Below, one piece after another: positions 31,238-41,979 of a DNA stretch of 64,000 nt. A program made the translations under genes and the position numbers. The notes beneath the pieces are model-generated. The model searched no databases. It was not told the origin of the DNA and saw only the letters and a program-made list of their open reading frames with translations. The DNA comes from Azolla caroliniana (Eukaryota; Polypodiophyta), in NCBI GenBank assembly GCA_043228905.1, contig JBHGNT010000001.1:25172001-25236000 (forward strand), read 5' to 3'. Every line of letters begins with the position of its first letter. Position 1 is the first letter of the stretch.

Positions 31238-33483
31238 CATCTTAAGAAAGACAAAGGTGTTGTTAATGATGTCAAACCCAAGAAGATATCTGAGGAGAAA
31301 AGCACTTCAGCCATCGCTACTAGTAAAGAAGAGCTTTTATTCATTTGTGAGCAAGTGAGTGTAAACCTTGCAAATGAAGAGTGCTCTTGGGTGATTGACT
31401 CCGGTTGATCATTCCATCTAACTCCCACACGAGAATGTTTTTTGTCTTACACAGTTGGTGACTATGGCTATCTAAAGATAGGAGATAATGCAGCATGCAA
31501 GATTGATGGCATTGGGAGTGTATGTTTGACAATAGCAACCGACTATAAGTTAGTATTGAGGGATGTATGACATGTGTTGGATGTTAGACTGAATCTTATA
31601 TCAACCGGAAGACTTGACGATGATGGCTACAATGGTAGTTTTCAAAATGGTATGTGGAAGTTTTGCAAGGGAAGTCTCATAGTGGCCCGAGTACAAAAAC
31701 AGGGTACATGATACGTGATGCATGCCAAGTTGTGGAAAGATGAAGCAAATGTGGCAACCGACTCCGATGGTGAGTTATGGCATAAGAGGCTTGGTCACAT
31801 GAGTGAGGGAGGTATTCATATCCTAGCCAAGAAGAAACTTCTTCTAGAAGTAAAAAGGGTGCATTTAGATAAATGTGTGGACTGCCAGGCCGGAAAATAG
31901 AGCTGCATTTCACTCTATGCCACCAAAAAGAAGAGAATGTGCGCTAGAATTGGTCCACACAGATGTATGCTACGTGGATGCTCAATCACATCATGGTGGA
32001 CAATAGTTTGTAACATTCATTGACGACTACAATAGAAAGTTGTGGGCTTTCGTGCTAAAGTCTAAAGACCAAGTGTTGTCGGTCTTTAAGGAGTTTCCGG
32101 CTAATTTAAGCAGAAAGATAATTCGGAAAGAAGTTGAAGGTTGTTCGGACAGACAATGATGGTGAGTACAGAGGACAATTCGAGGAGTATTGCAAGACCC
32201 AAGGCATAAAATTCGAGTATATAGTGTTCAAGACCCCTGAGTTGAATGGTCTTGCATAGAGGATGAATCGAACTCTAATGGAAAGGGTGAGGAGCATGTT
32301 GTCACATGCAAAGCTTCCAAGGTCGTATTGGGTTGAAGCTATGTTGAAAGTTATCTATCCTATAAACATGTCTCCCTTAGTGCCCCTAAAAGGTGGTCCC
32401 ACAATGGGTGTGGACAGGTAAAAGTGTGTCCTATCAACACTAGAAGGCGTTCGGATGCTTGGCATATATCCATGTTGCAAAGAACCAAAGGTCGAAGTTG
32501 GACAAGTCGAAACCAAGCATATTTCTAGGGTACTCTAAAGATGAATTTGGCTACAGGTTGTGGGATTTACTTGGCAAGAAAGTGGTGAGGAGTCGAGACA
32601 TTGTATTCATGGAAGACAAGACAATTGAAGGCTAGAAACAACATAAGGCATAGTCGTCTTCCCAGTTGACTACCACCACTATGGGCTCAACACTAGCCGA
32701 CTAAAGATAGCCGATTGATAGGAGACAACCAATCGATACAACAAAATTTGAATTGGTCGACTCGGAGTAACTGACTGATATATATGAGTTGGAGTCAACC
32801 GACCCACAGAAATTGATTGAAGCATATGAGTCGGAGTCGGTTGACCTTCAACAACCAATTGACATGTATGAACCCGAGCAGAATGAAGAGTCGGTAGACA
32901 CATCCAAACTGGAGTCGACGATGGGAGGTAGAAGATATCGACTCAGACAAAGGAAAGCACCTTCTCAATACTCTCACCAATATGTTCTACTGATTGATGA
33001 GGATGAACCGAAATGTTATAAGAAGCCATGGCAAATGAGCACAAAGAGAAGTGGCATAGTGCAATGCAAGATGAAATGGACTCCTTGCATGAAAATTATA
33101 CATACACCTGGTAAACCTACCGAAAGGTAAGAGAGCCTTGAGAAACAAATGGATCTTCAAGCTAAAAAATGGGGAAGATGGCAGCTCACCCAGATACAAG
33201 GCCCGAATTGTAGTAAATGGATTTCAACAAAAGAAAGGGATCAACTTTGATGAGATATTTTCACCACTCATAAAGATGACATCCATATGAACTATATGCA
33301 TATATGGCTGCAGTAAAGGCTAGAAAAGAATTGATTTGGATGAAGAATTTTCTCAGTGAACAAGAAATGAAACAAGAGAGGTTCCTACTTCACTGTGATA
33401 ACCAAAGTGCCATACATCTAGGCAAGAATGTTGCTTACCACTCTCGTACCAAGCACATACAAAGGAGGTACCATTGGTTACGA
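31238..33483 (+). pseudogene. Copia-B pol pseudogene with RT deletion
   Basis: Protease: WVIDSG followed by a stop (31381-31408). Integrase zinc finger: LWHKRLGHMSEGG...CVDCQAGK (31766-31899), with remnants of the core from 31920 to about 32620 in changing frames. RT begins near 33120 (KARIVVNGFQQKKG, DEIFSPLIKMTS), then jumps at about 33295 to RNase H (KARKELIWMKNFL, HCDNQSAIHLGKN, HSRTKHIQRRYHWLR). The catalytic YVDD region and first RNase H half are missing. Confidence 0.85.
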
Positions 33484-33899
33484 GGAAAACAAGAATGACC
33501 AACAATTACAAAGAGAAGGAGAAGATGCTTATGTAGTTACCTTCTCTCTAGGTTCTCTCACTAGAGTCGCCTCTTGGGAAAGAGGTCGAGTCTTAACTAC
33601 TCAAAGAATATGTGTCATAGAACATTAATATCCTATGACACAAACAGAGACAGGGAGATAGAAAGAGAAAGAATGAATTTAGTTTAATTTTGAGTTTTTG
33701 TTGCTCATCTCTACAAGGCTCATGGAGCATGGGGAATGTGAAAGCTCATAAGTTATGTGTCATAGAATATGATTCTATGACTCATACTAAATGCTAGAAT
33801 ACAAAGAGGTGATTTAATGGTGACTCTTGACCGTTGGAGTGTCTATTCACTCTCAAGGTGAGTTCACACACTAGACCAAGTTGAGCTTGATTCTCAACA
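33484..33899 (-). repeat. Chimeric LTR: copia-D-type start, copia-C-type end
   Basis: 33484-33655 matches the copia-D LTR (52562-52724, aYtagaatgaccaacaatta onward). 33656-33712 matches neither. 33713-33899 is nearly identical to the copia-C LTR (46741-46931), ending gattctcaaca. The purine tract of C (plus-strand cgccccttcaagc) follows at 33900. It acts as the 3' LTR position of copia-C but is a recombinant. Confidence 0.75.
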
Positions 33900-34080
33900 C
33901 GCCCCTTCAAGCTCAAGTCGGGTCGGTTTCAGACGGTATCCGAAATCCGCTTCGACTCGCGTTCTGGAGTCCGCATCGACTCGCATTTATGCGGAGTTGC
34001 GGAATCCGTGCTCCAGCTTGCGTTGTGCTCGGCTTGCGTCTTTCTTCGCGGCTTCGTTGCATGGTTGCGTAATCCACGCG

Positions 34081-34607
34081 TTATTGCGTAATGTCTTCAG
34101 TACTCTCCCTCAAGCTTGGCAGGTCAGGGATCGTCAATCCGAGATCGGTCATGAATTGCCATAACTTGTTGGCTCCTAAGGCTTTAGTGAAGATGTCGAC
34201 CGTTTGAAGATTGGTGCTAATGTGTTGTAGGCCGACATCGCCAGCCAGGATGCGCTCTCGGATGAAGTGATAGTGCACTTCGATGTGCTTTGTCCGCGCG
34301 TGGAACACCGGGTTCCGAGCCAGATAGATACTGCTCATGTTGTCGCAGTAAAGGGGAGTCGGATCCTTGATGGGTACGCCCAGATCCTTCAAAATCCTCT
34401 TGAGTCATACGGCTTCACACGCAGCTACGGTTGCGCCCCTGTATTCCGCCTCCGTACTCGAAAGGGCGACGGTAGGCTGCTTCTTGCTACTCCAGGATAT
34501 TGCTCTACTGCCGAAGGAGAAAACAAATCCGGAGGTTGATCTTCTATCGGCTTTGTAGCCAGCCCAATCGGCGTCGGTGTACCCCTCGAGACGTATTGGC
34601 ATCGCGG
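34081..34607 (-). pseudogene. Copia-C RNase H, C-terminal part
   Basis: It continues the C polyprotein beyond the Ty3 insertion: MPIRLEGYTDADWAG, SSTEAEYRGATVAACEAV, then TGA at 34407-34405 where the family has Trp, then LKRILKDLG...YCDNMSSIYLARNP, ARTKHIEVHYHF and the end at 34083-34081. The GCGG at the insertion edge (34604-34607) is repeated at 42599-42602. Confidence 0.9.
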
Positions 34608-35238
34608 TGTCGTGAAGAAAACCGTCCACAAGTGGAATCGGTGCACAGGAGCGTAGGAACCGGCTCTTCTCGAATGTTGTCCATAAAAGATCCTAGGCGG
34701 GTAGATTTAGTGGGTAGGAAGTAAAGGGGAAACGGCTCCTTCCTTGCCTATAAAAAGGAGGGAGACGAGAAGGGGGAGGGGGATCGCGGAGAGTCGAGGA
34801 CGAAGTGCTATCGGTTTGCGTGCGAAGGCTCTCTCTCTCTCTCTGGTTGGCAAACTCCATAGCTTCGTTCAGTGCAGGTTTCGGGAGGCTCGCACTACTC
34901 TGAGGAATGCCCGAGTGCTTCCGGCAGCACCTCCAACCTGCTCCTGTCTTTTTGTGCGTTTACGAACAGGCATCGACATCTGTTCGCCGGCCTGTTCGGT
35001 TGTAACCGACTTCGTGTTTTGTTGCTTCCGTGTTCTTGTTGTTGTCTTTGTTAATATACATACATACATTCGTGTCTCTCTGTGTCGCTGTCCCACTCGC
35101 GTCTTTGTGTCGAAGGGCCGTGTCCCTGTGAATCTACGCTCGCACGTAGTGGGTCTCTTGTCCTTTCTCTCTTGCTCTTCGGTACAGGACCCCTGAGGTC
35201 CCGCCTCATTCCACGCATCTGCGAAGAAAACCTCGACA
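34608..35238 (+). repeat. Ty3-E 5' LTR (631 bp)
   Basis: TATAAAAA at 34749-34756 is a good TATA box. A (TC)n run follows at about 34830-34842. It differs from the 3' LTR by scattered substitutions and a ~12-bp indel near 35133. Confidence 0.93.
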
Positions 35239-35241
35239 TCT

Positions 35242-35259
35242 TGGTGAACCCGACGTGAA
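35242..35259 (+). other. Ty3-E primer-binding site (tRNA-Trp)
   Basis: TGGTGAACCCGACGTGAA, three bases after the LTR. The first 16 bases are complementary to the 3' end of plant cytosolic tRNA-Trp as I recall it (CACGTCGGGTTCACCA). Confidence 0.8.
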
Positions 35260-36961
35260 GGAGGCGGCAGAAGAGCAGAAGATGAAGGGGTCGGATCTTG
35301 CAGAGGCCATGGCTTCGGCCGTGGATCGGATATTGAGTGCACGCGAGGGCACCGGCGCCCTCGACAGAGCCATTGAGGCGGTCGTCGGTACGATCGGCCG
35401 GTTCAGCGGAAAGGATGCCACGAAGTATTTGGCGTCCTACGGGGCAGAAATGCTGATGCGGGACATTCCGGAAGAGAGGCGTCTCGCCGGGTTTCCTCGA
35501 GTAGCGATGCCGAGCATCCATGCGGAGGTGCTCGAGGTGCGGGCGGAGAGCCGTACCTGGGAGGAGTTCGAAGGCCGACTCCTAGAAAAATACGGGCTGG
35601 ACGACGCGCTCCGGCTTTCGAAACGAGACTTCATGGAATGGGTGTAGTCCCCCGGCAAGGGAAGAAACGCGTCGGCACTCCTCCGGGAGTTCGAAGAACG
35701 CTTTGCGCGCCTTTCGGCGCTTGACCGAACTGTTCTGGATACGAGCCGGGTCCTACTGTTCGTCAAGTCGGTGGACGCGCGGGACCGGGATCAAGTCGGC
35801 TCCTTGCTGGAAACCAAAGACGGGCTGACAACCGACTGGGCTGCGGTTAAGAGAGTCTGTGGCCGTTTCGACAAACGGCGAGAATGGGCTGACAACGGGG
35901 CGGCCGGTGCGGGCTCTGTCACAGCAAGGAGGCTTGAACCGGCACCGCAAGTGCGAAGGGAAGAAACCCGGGAATGGCTCGAAACCGGTCCGGCTTCGAC
36001 CGGCATGGTCAATGGCTCGTCCGGAGGAGCGGCGCTGGAGGAGTTGATGCGGGCGATAAAGGATCTCCAGATCGCCCAGACTCGAAGGGAAGGCGGCGAA
36101 CCGGCTCGTGACCGACGGCCGGCAGCGGGGAACAGGTGCATGTGGTGCGACGAGGTCGGCCACATTCGGAAGGACTGCGGTGATTTCGCAGAGGCGTTGA
36201 GGAACCGGGTGGTGTACCTGTGGGAAGGCCGGGTGCACGCCGGCGACACCAGGAGGGCCCTGAACCGAAACGACGGGCGAGGAGGTATGAAGAGACTGAT
36301 GGAAGAGGCAGCGGCCCGACACGTAGAGGCCAATCACTACTCGGCGTCTGCCGGAATTCGGGTCGGGGGCAGCGAGGCCCGAACAGAGGGCAAAGACGGA
36401 TTCTGGTCGGCAATGCTGGAAGGTCTTGCCGGCGCACGGCTAAGGAAAGATGAGACGGACCGCGCTGAGAGACGGGTCCGGGAAATAACCGGGTGGAGCG
36501 ATCCGGTCGAGGAGAAGACGGGCTTCGTAGAAGCCGCCTGCCGGAACTACGAGGCTCTGGTAGAAGACAAACGAGTGGGGAAAGCCGGAGCGGCCGGGCC
36601 CTCACAACGGTACGAGACCCGATTCGGGCAACGACGGAACGATGCCGGCGGGTCCAGCTCGCAAGATAACCCCAGGAAGGGCGGATACCGACTGGGGACG
36701 GAGATAGAAAGGACTACGGACCTACGAAAGGTCCTAGAAGAACGGATCCTCGACATCAAAGTGGAGCTGTCATTGCGAGAGGTGTTAGGGATCGCCAAGA
36801 AGGAGTTCCACAACTCCATTGTAGACCGGTGGAGACGGAACCGGAAAGACCGGTGGAGGTGCGGACGACGCACATCGACGACATGGCGCTGGAAGATGAG
36901 TGGGCAGAGAGCCACTATTCAAGGCCGCACTGGGCCCGAGCAACCACGGAGACCCCGATGA
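35255..36961 (+). pseudogene. Ty3-E gag
   Basis: The frame runs from ATG 35255 (an ATG at 35283 is also possible). It has a capsid-like region (FSGKDATKYLASYGAEML, WEEFEGRLLEKYGLD), a TAG at 35645-35647, then continues in the same frame to a zinc knuckle CMWCDEVGHIRKDC (about 36139-36180). A long charged region follows, including REVLGIAKKEFHNSIVD near 36778-36828. After that the meaningful frame moves by -1 to the protease. The last ~130 nt of this frame look off-frame, so the true gag-pol junction is near 36829. Whether the shift is an indel or programmed cannot be told. Confidence 0.8.
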
Positions 36962-37569
36962 AGATCGGAGATGTTCAGGAACCGGTGGTGGCATTGGTGG
37001 ACCACGGTTCGGAAATAAACCTGATGTCAATGGACTTCTATAAGAAGGGAAAGTGGCCGATCAACACCAAGCACGGGTGGAAGATACGGGCGGCGACGCA
37101 CACCACCGAGGAACTGCACGGGGCCTGCCCGAACGTGCGAGTCAAGATCGGCGACGTCGAGATTGACCAGCACTTCTTCGTACAGGAGACGTCCTCGCAC
37201 CCGGTCATATTAGGGGAACCATACATCACGGCGGCGCGAATGGAGACCAAGGTGCTGGATAAACGGTTCGGCCTACGCGAGGGTCAAAAGCCAGGACGGG
37301 CGCCATTCGGTTCAATTTCTGACGGTGCGGCCGAACCACGAGAGAAACCGCGAATCCCTCGGTGGCGAGAACCGGGAGGATTTTTAGAGAGGGCTGCCAA
37401 GGCGTGGGGCCGAGACAGCCCGGACACTCGGGAAAGACCCCACGACTGTACGATAGAACCGAAACCGAAGGAACCCTGTACGATAAGTAGGAAATTCTGC
37501 TTCTCCAACAACGGAGGGTGTATGATAGTCGGCATCGTCGGCCGAGAAAAGACAAGGGCGGAAGTGTGA
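36829..37569 (+). pseudogene. Ty3-E aspartic protease and spacer
   Basis: SHYSRPHWARATTET is followed by VVALVDHGSEINLMS (36985-37029), the retropepsin active site in the form DHG rather than DTG/DSG. HPVILGEPYI (37198-37227) is the second strand motif. An unusually long spacer then leads to the RT in the same frame, interrupted by TGA at 37567-37569, which fits CGA to TGA. The protease would mature the Gag-Pol precursor. Confidence 0.8.
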
Positions 37570-37617
37570 CTTCGAGCGTGCGGAGTTCTCGGCCCGGACG
37601 AGGAAATCAGCGGAGCC

Positions 37618-38973
37618 GTGGAGGCGGTCTCCTTCGACGACACCTTGGGAATGCTGGGGGAGGTAGCCGGAGAAGACCTTAATGAAGACCGGACGATACC
37701 GGTATGTTCCGAAGAGATGTACAAAGTCATCGCGAACTTCAGTCGGGGGCTCAGGTCGGATCGGACGGCCCGAGTTAGCACGAAGTACAAGACTGTGGAC
37801 CGGAAGGTAAGGCCCGTCGCGGCACCCTTACCGGAGGGCAGCGAGTCCCGAATCAGAGGGGTTGCGTCGGACCCCAGTTTACGAGATCCGGCCTGCATAG
37901 GACACACCTTCACCGATGGGACGCTCCGGGAGCTCAAGATCGGTGGGGGCGGGTTCCTATTGTCGGCGGAGGAAGATCGGTTTCGGAGAATGCTCGGAAG
38001 GCACGGGAAAGCCTTCGCGTTTTCGCCGGAAGAGATCGGGTGCGTAGACCCGACGATGGTGGAGCCGATGGTGATATTCACGGTACCGCATGTGCCGTGG
38101 AATCTCAAGCCGATTTCAGTACCGAGAGCCCACATCCCGAAGTTGATGGATCTATTGAGGCAAAAAGTCCATATGGGCATTCTCGAACCGTCGAGTGCCC
38201 CATACTCGAACCGATGGTTTACCGTACCAAAGAAAAACGGAACATTGCGCTTCATTCAGGACCTGCAGCCGGTCAACAGAGTGACCATTCGGAACGCAGG
38301 AATCAGACCGACCATAGACGAGTTCGCAAAGGCCTTCGCCGGAAGGTCGATTTACTCGGTCGGTGATCTGTACTCAGGGTACGACCAGTTCCAGCTAGCC
38401 GTGGAGAGCAGAGACATTACGACGATGCAAACCCCCCTCGGCCTAGTGCGAATGTGTACCCTACCACAAGGAGGGACCAACTCGGTAGCCCACATGGTGA
38501 ATGCAATGAACAAGGTACTGAGGGATTGCATCCCGGACATCACCATGCCGTTTCTAGACGACATCCCGATCAAGGGGTGCCCGGTGGAGGAGAAGGACGA
38601 GACAGTCGGGCCGGACGGATGCCGACGATTCGTGGCGACACACATCGACGACTGCGAGAAGGTGCTACAGAGGCTAGAGGATGCGAGGCTCACCTTCTCC
38701 AGGGAGAAATCGGCCTTCGGGCAATCGGAAATCCTGGTGGTCGGACACCTATGTGGACCTTATGGCCGGAAGCCGTCTCCGGCAAAGGTAGAAGCCATCT
38801 CCGCGATGAAGACCGATTGTAGCTCGGTGATGGAAGTTCGGAGGTTCCTGGGGGCATGCGCATTCTACCACATATGGATCCCGCATTACGCCCACGTTGC
38901 GGAGCCGCTATACGGGTTGTTGAAGAAAGGGCGAAAATTCGAGTGGCGAGACGAGCACACGAAGTCGGTCTAG
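37618..38973 (+). pseudogene. Ty3-E reverse transcriptase
   Basis: The RT has all fingers/palm boxes: HIPKLMDLLRQKVHMGILEP, SNRWFTVPKKNGTLRFIQDL, PVNRVTI, SVGDLYSGYDQFQLA, TPLGLVRMCTLPQG, and the catalytic MPFLDDIPIKG (FLDD instead of YxDD). An extra GPDGCRRFVATHIDDCEKVL segment precedes the thumb (RRFLGACAFYHIWIPHYAHVAEPLY). It is open for 450 codons until TAG at 38971-38973. The frame continues directly into RNase H. Confidence 0.9.
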
Positions 38974-39648
38974 AAGCTGAAGGAAGCTCTTGCGGCAGTA
39001 CCGGCGCTCCGGAAGGCTATCTACGGGAAGGGTACCCCGGTATACATAACAGTGGATACGAGTCCGACCGGGATCGGATGGGTCGTCAACCAAGAGGACA
39101 AGAACGGCATTCGGTTCCCGATCCGATTCGGCGCGAAGGTTCTCAGTGAGCGACAGCGAGGGTACGCCCAGGTTAAACGCGAACTCTGGGGTATCATTTC
39201 GGTAGTAAAGGCCGACAAAGACTACTTGATCGGGACAGAAGTGGTTATCGAGACGGATTGCCTGCCGATTCTCGGCATGGTTTCCGGATGCGCGACACCG
39301 GACCTGGCGATGCTCCGGTGGATAGCGTACATCAAGTCCCTGGACCCGGAAATACGGCACATTTCCGGAAAGGACAACGCCATGGCCGACATGCTTTCGA
39401 GGGCAAGGTTTGATGACGAGGGCAGCATGGTTTCGGAGGACGAAGAAGTCGGCGTGGACTTCTTCGAGGCAGCGTACATGACGACCGATGGGACGAGCAC
39501 TCCGGCACTTAACGACTTCGATGAGAGCAAGTATGACGGCGAGTGGCTCCAGATCGGTGGATTTTTGACGACGATGACGCCGGATGCATCGTGGACGAAG
39601 GACGAGGCCAACCGGATCCGGAAGAAAGCTTACCGATTCTTTCTCCGG
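38974..39648 (+). pseudogene. Ty3-E RNase H and tether, cut by a solo LTR
   Basis: It is in frame with the RT. VYITVDTSPTGIGWVV, GAKVLSERQRGYAQVKREL and VVIETDCLPI supply the Asp, Glu and Asp of RNase H; HISGKDNAMADMLSR follows. The frame is interrupted at 39648 by the solo LTR. Removing that insert plus one CCGG copy joins RFFLR to DGYLWK in frame. Confidence 0.9.
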
Positions 39649-40027
39649 TGTCGTGAAGATTTTCGGCAATAGTGTGAAAATCCCATAAAACGTACAAAAT
39701 CGAGTATGAATCATGTAATACAATAATTGTGAAGATAACATTTTTAATATCTAAAGTACAAAATGATGGAGGTTTCGAATGCACTTTATTACACGAGAAA
39801 TGGACAACTAAATGTCAAGATATGAGGGTATAAAGTTTGTGAAAAGAAAAGAGAAAATTGTGAGATATCCCACATAGGCACGACAAATACGGCTCTCATC
39901 ATATATAAGGTGGAGCAAAAGATATTATCTTTGTGTCTATGTGTGGAGCATAGAGAGTTCAAGGTAACTTGAACTTAGAGTGGAGGTGGCTAGCTACTCG
40001 TAAAGGGTTTTGGCCAACCAAAACCGG

Positions 40028-40258
40028 ACCGGCGATGGAGCCGGTGATCCGACGGCATCCGACGGCAATCCGATGGCGGCATGCGGCACCGGTATCCGGC
40101 GTCGGCATCCGGCGGCGGCGGCGGCATCATCCGGCGGCGGCATCCGGCGTCGGTATCCGGCGGCGGCACCGGTATCTGGCGTCGGCATCATCCGGCGGCG
40201 GCATCCGGCGTCGGCGTCGGCGTCGGCATCCGGCGACGGCATCCGGCGAACCGGCGAC
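40028..40258. repeat. CpG-rich minisatellite (catccggcgKcgg units)
   Basis: About 230 bp of ccggcg/catccggcg units of 12-18 bp lies inside the solo LTR. All six frames are open because of the unit, so the Arg/Gly/Ala-rich frames are not genes. The homologous solo LTR at 47759-48646 lacks this array. Confidence 0.95.
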
Positions 40259-40312
40259 TAGATAAAATAAATATATAAAAATATATACATATTTACATAT
40301 ACAAGGAGGGCA

Positions 40313-40374
40313 AGTATGGATTCAAACCTTGCACCTCCAAGTTAGGAGTCAAATGGCTTACCATTAAGCCATAG
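40313..40374 (-). other. tRNA-like module inside the solo LTR
   Basis: Minus strand: tatggcttaatggtaagcc (A-box-like, 40372-40354), then a gap, then aaggtttgaatcca (B-box-like, 40330-40317). The solo LTR at 47759-48646 has the same A-box-like piece (ggcttggcttagtggtaagtc, about 48224-48244). The module was therefore already part of this LTR family. Confidence 0.55.
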
Positions 40375-40763
40375 TATTTAGTTGAAATTATATTTCTATC
40401 ATTGTACTTTTACATGTAAATTCTCATACATGAGTGCTAAAATGAGTGACATGGTTAGCATGCACCACATGTAATACTTAAGCGCCAAATGGCAAACATG
40501 CAATTTATGCATGCCTTGTACCCTCACATGCATCATATGCATGAGAGCATCTATAAAAGAGGGAAGGGGGAGGAGAAAAACACGGTTTTTTTTATGAAAA
40601 TTAAGAAGAAGAAATTCGTTATCAAAGCAATCGTGTAATCTCATCTTCTCTCTTTCCCAATCTTTCTTAAGTACTTTCTCGCCAAACGACTCTAAATCCT
40701 TCTGGTCCAGAACCCCGGCGGTTCCGCCTCACGATCCGCGCGTAGTGACGGATCTTCACGACA

Positions 40764-41906
40764 CCGGGACGGATACTTATGGAAGCACCTGAAGAAGAGG
40801 AACGACGTCCCGCTCCGGGTGGTGGCGATGAAGGAAGAACAGGAGGAGCTGCTGACAGGCTACCACGACAGCCCTTGGGCCGGACACCGTGGAACGTGGG
40901 CCACGTTCGAGAAGATAAAGGGGAAGTATTGGTGGCCGGGACTGTACCGGGACGTGCATTGGTTCGTGACAACTTGCGAGAGCTGTCAGATGCACTCCAT
41001 AGTCCGGCATCGGGATGGGCTTCACCCTACGTACCCTCCGACCATCCACTTCAAATGGATGGTAGATCTGGTGACGATGCCGATGGGCGTAGGACAGATG
41101 TTGTATCTGGTCCTGGCTCGGGAAGATCTGACGAACCAGGTGGAAGGCCGAGTGGGGAGTTGGACGCCGAAGAGGCCGAGGAACTGTTCGACCGGCTAGG
41201 AGTCAAGCTCTCGCTTACCACTACGTATAATCTGGAGGCGAATGGGAAGGTGGAGCGCGGACACGGACCGATCGTCAAGGCGTTAGTTCGGGCATGCGGA
41301 GGTCAAGTCGGGAACTGGCCGCGGTTGTTGCCTTACGCGTTGTGGGCGGACCGAACTACGCACAGTTCGGTAACCGGATTCATGCCGGCAGAACTCATGT
41401 TTGGGCAGAAGCTGGTCATGCCGATGGAACGTACGATCTCCTCATGGGCAACCGTGGACTGGAGAGACGAGATGAGCTGGGAGGAGCTACTGGCGGCGCG
41501 TATACGACAGCTCGAGCGAAGACCGGAGGACGTGGAGCAGGCTGCAGAAAAGCTTCGGGAAGCAAGGATGAGGAACAAAGCCCGGTTCGACCGAACGCAC
41601 CGGCTCCGACCAAAGAAGATCGAGGAAGGCAACTGGGTGCAGGTCTACGACAGCAGCCTTGACAACCAGCACCGAGCGACACGGAAGTTCGCAAGAAGGT
41701 GGTTCGGGCCTTACGTGGTACAAAGCGCCAACGACAACGGGACGTACCATCTGGCGGAACTCGACGGTACGAGAATGGCGATACCGGTAGTGGGGAAGCG
41801 GATCAAAGCGTTCAAGAAGCGTCACGACGACGAGCCGGATCCGGTTGGCCTGGACCGCGACGACGAACGATCCGAAACCGAGGAAGAACCGACAGGCGGG
41901 GAATGA
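40764..41906 (+). pseudogene. Ty3-E integrase with internal deletion
   Basis: The zinc-finger part is DSPWAGHRGTWATFEKIKGKYWW...TTCESCQMHS (40867-40998, HHCC intact). The first catalytic Asp is in WMVDLVTMPMG. After LVLAREDLTNQ (~41140) the frame shifts and the sequence jumps to EELFDRLGVKLS, so the middle of the core with the second Asp is gone. The Glu helix remains (NLEANGKVERGHGPIVKALV). The C-terminal part has FGPYVVQSANDNGTYHLAEL and ends at 41906. No chromodomain is evident. Neither frame alone gives a whole integrase. Confidence 0.85.
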
Positions 41907-41979
41907 AGGCTGGACCGGTTTTCTCCGTCCCAACTCAATTTGGCGCATGCCGGTGGATGCGCGGTTAGGTGGGGGCGGA

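Larger units (their letters stand above)
29721..33483 (+). mobile_element. Copia-B: truncated Ty1/copia retrotransposon
   Basis: It has a 5' LTR, a tRNA-Met primer site, gag, protease, integrase, a stub of RT and the end of RNase H. Most of RT is deleted (junction about 33293-33304). The 3' end is lost: at about 33484 the RNase H reading passes directly into an LTR of the copia-D type. A solo LTR of the same family lies at 55796-56546. Confidence 0.88.
39649..40763 (+). mobile_element. Solo LTR (1115 bp) inside Ty3-E, 4-bp target CCGG
   Basis: It begins TGTCGTGAAGATTTTCGG and ends GATCTTCACGACA; the outer 12 bp are perfect inverted repeats. It is flanked by ccgg (39645-39648 and 40764-40767). 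Its start and central parts (acatgtaaattctcataca, gcatgcacc, ggcgc/atggcaaacatgc) match, in opposite orientation, the solo LTR at 47759-48646. No internal domain is present. The LTR ends resemble those of Ty3-E, suggesting a related family. Confidence 0.88.

Noticed and set aside
34744-35196. 150-codon frame in the Ty3-E LTR, repeated at 42116-42556
   Set aside because: It lies wholly in LTR sequence across the TATA box, with no family resemblance; it is a composition effect.
39969-40278. Arg/Gly/Ala-rich proteins
   Set aside because: They are translations of the ccggcg minisatellite; several frames on both strands are open for the same reason.
39649-40763. A DNA transposon with 12-bp terminal inverted repeats
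   Set aside because: The sister copy at 47759-48646 has only short inverted ends, and the TG...CA termini match Ty3-E LTRs that flank a real retroelement; solo LTR fits better.
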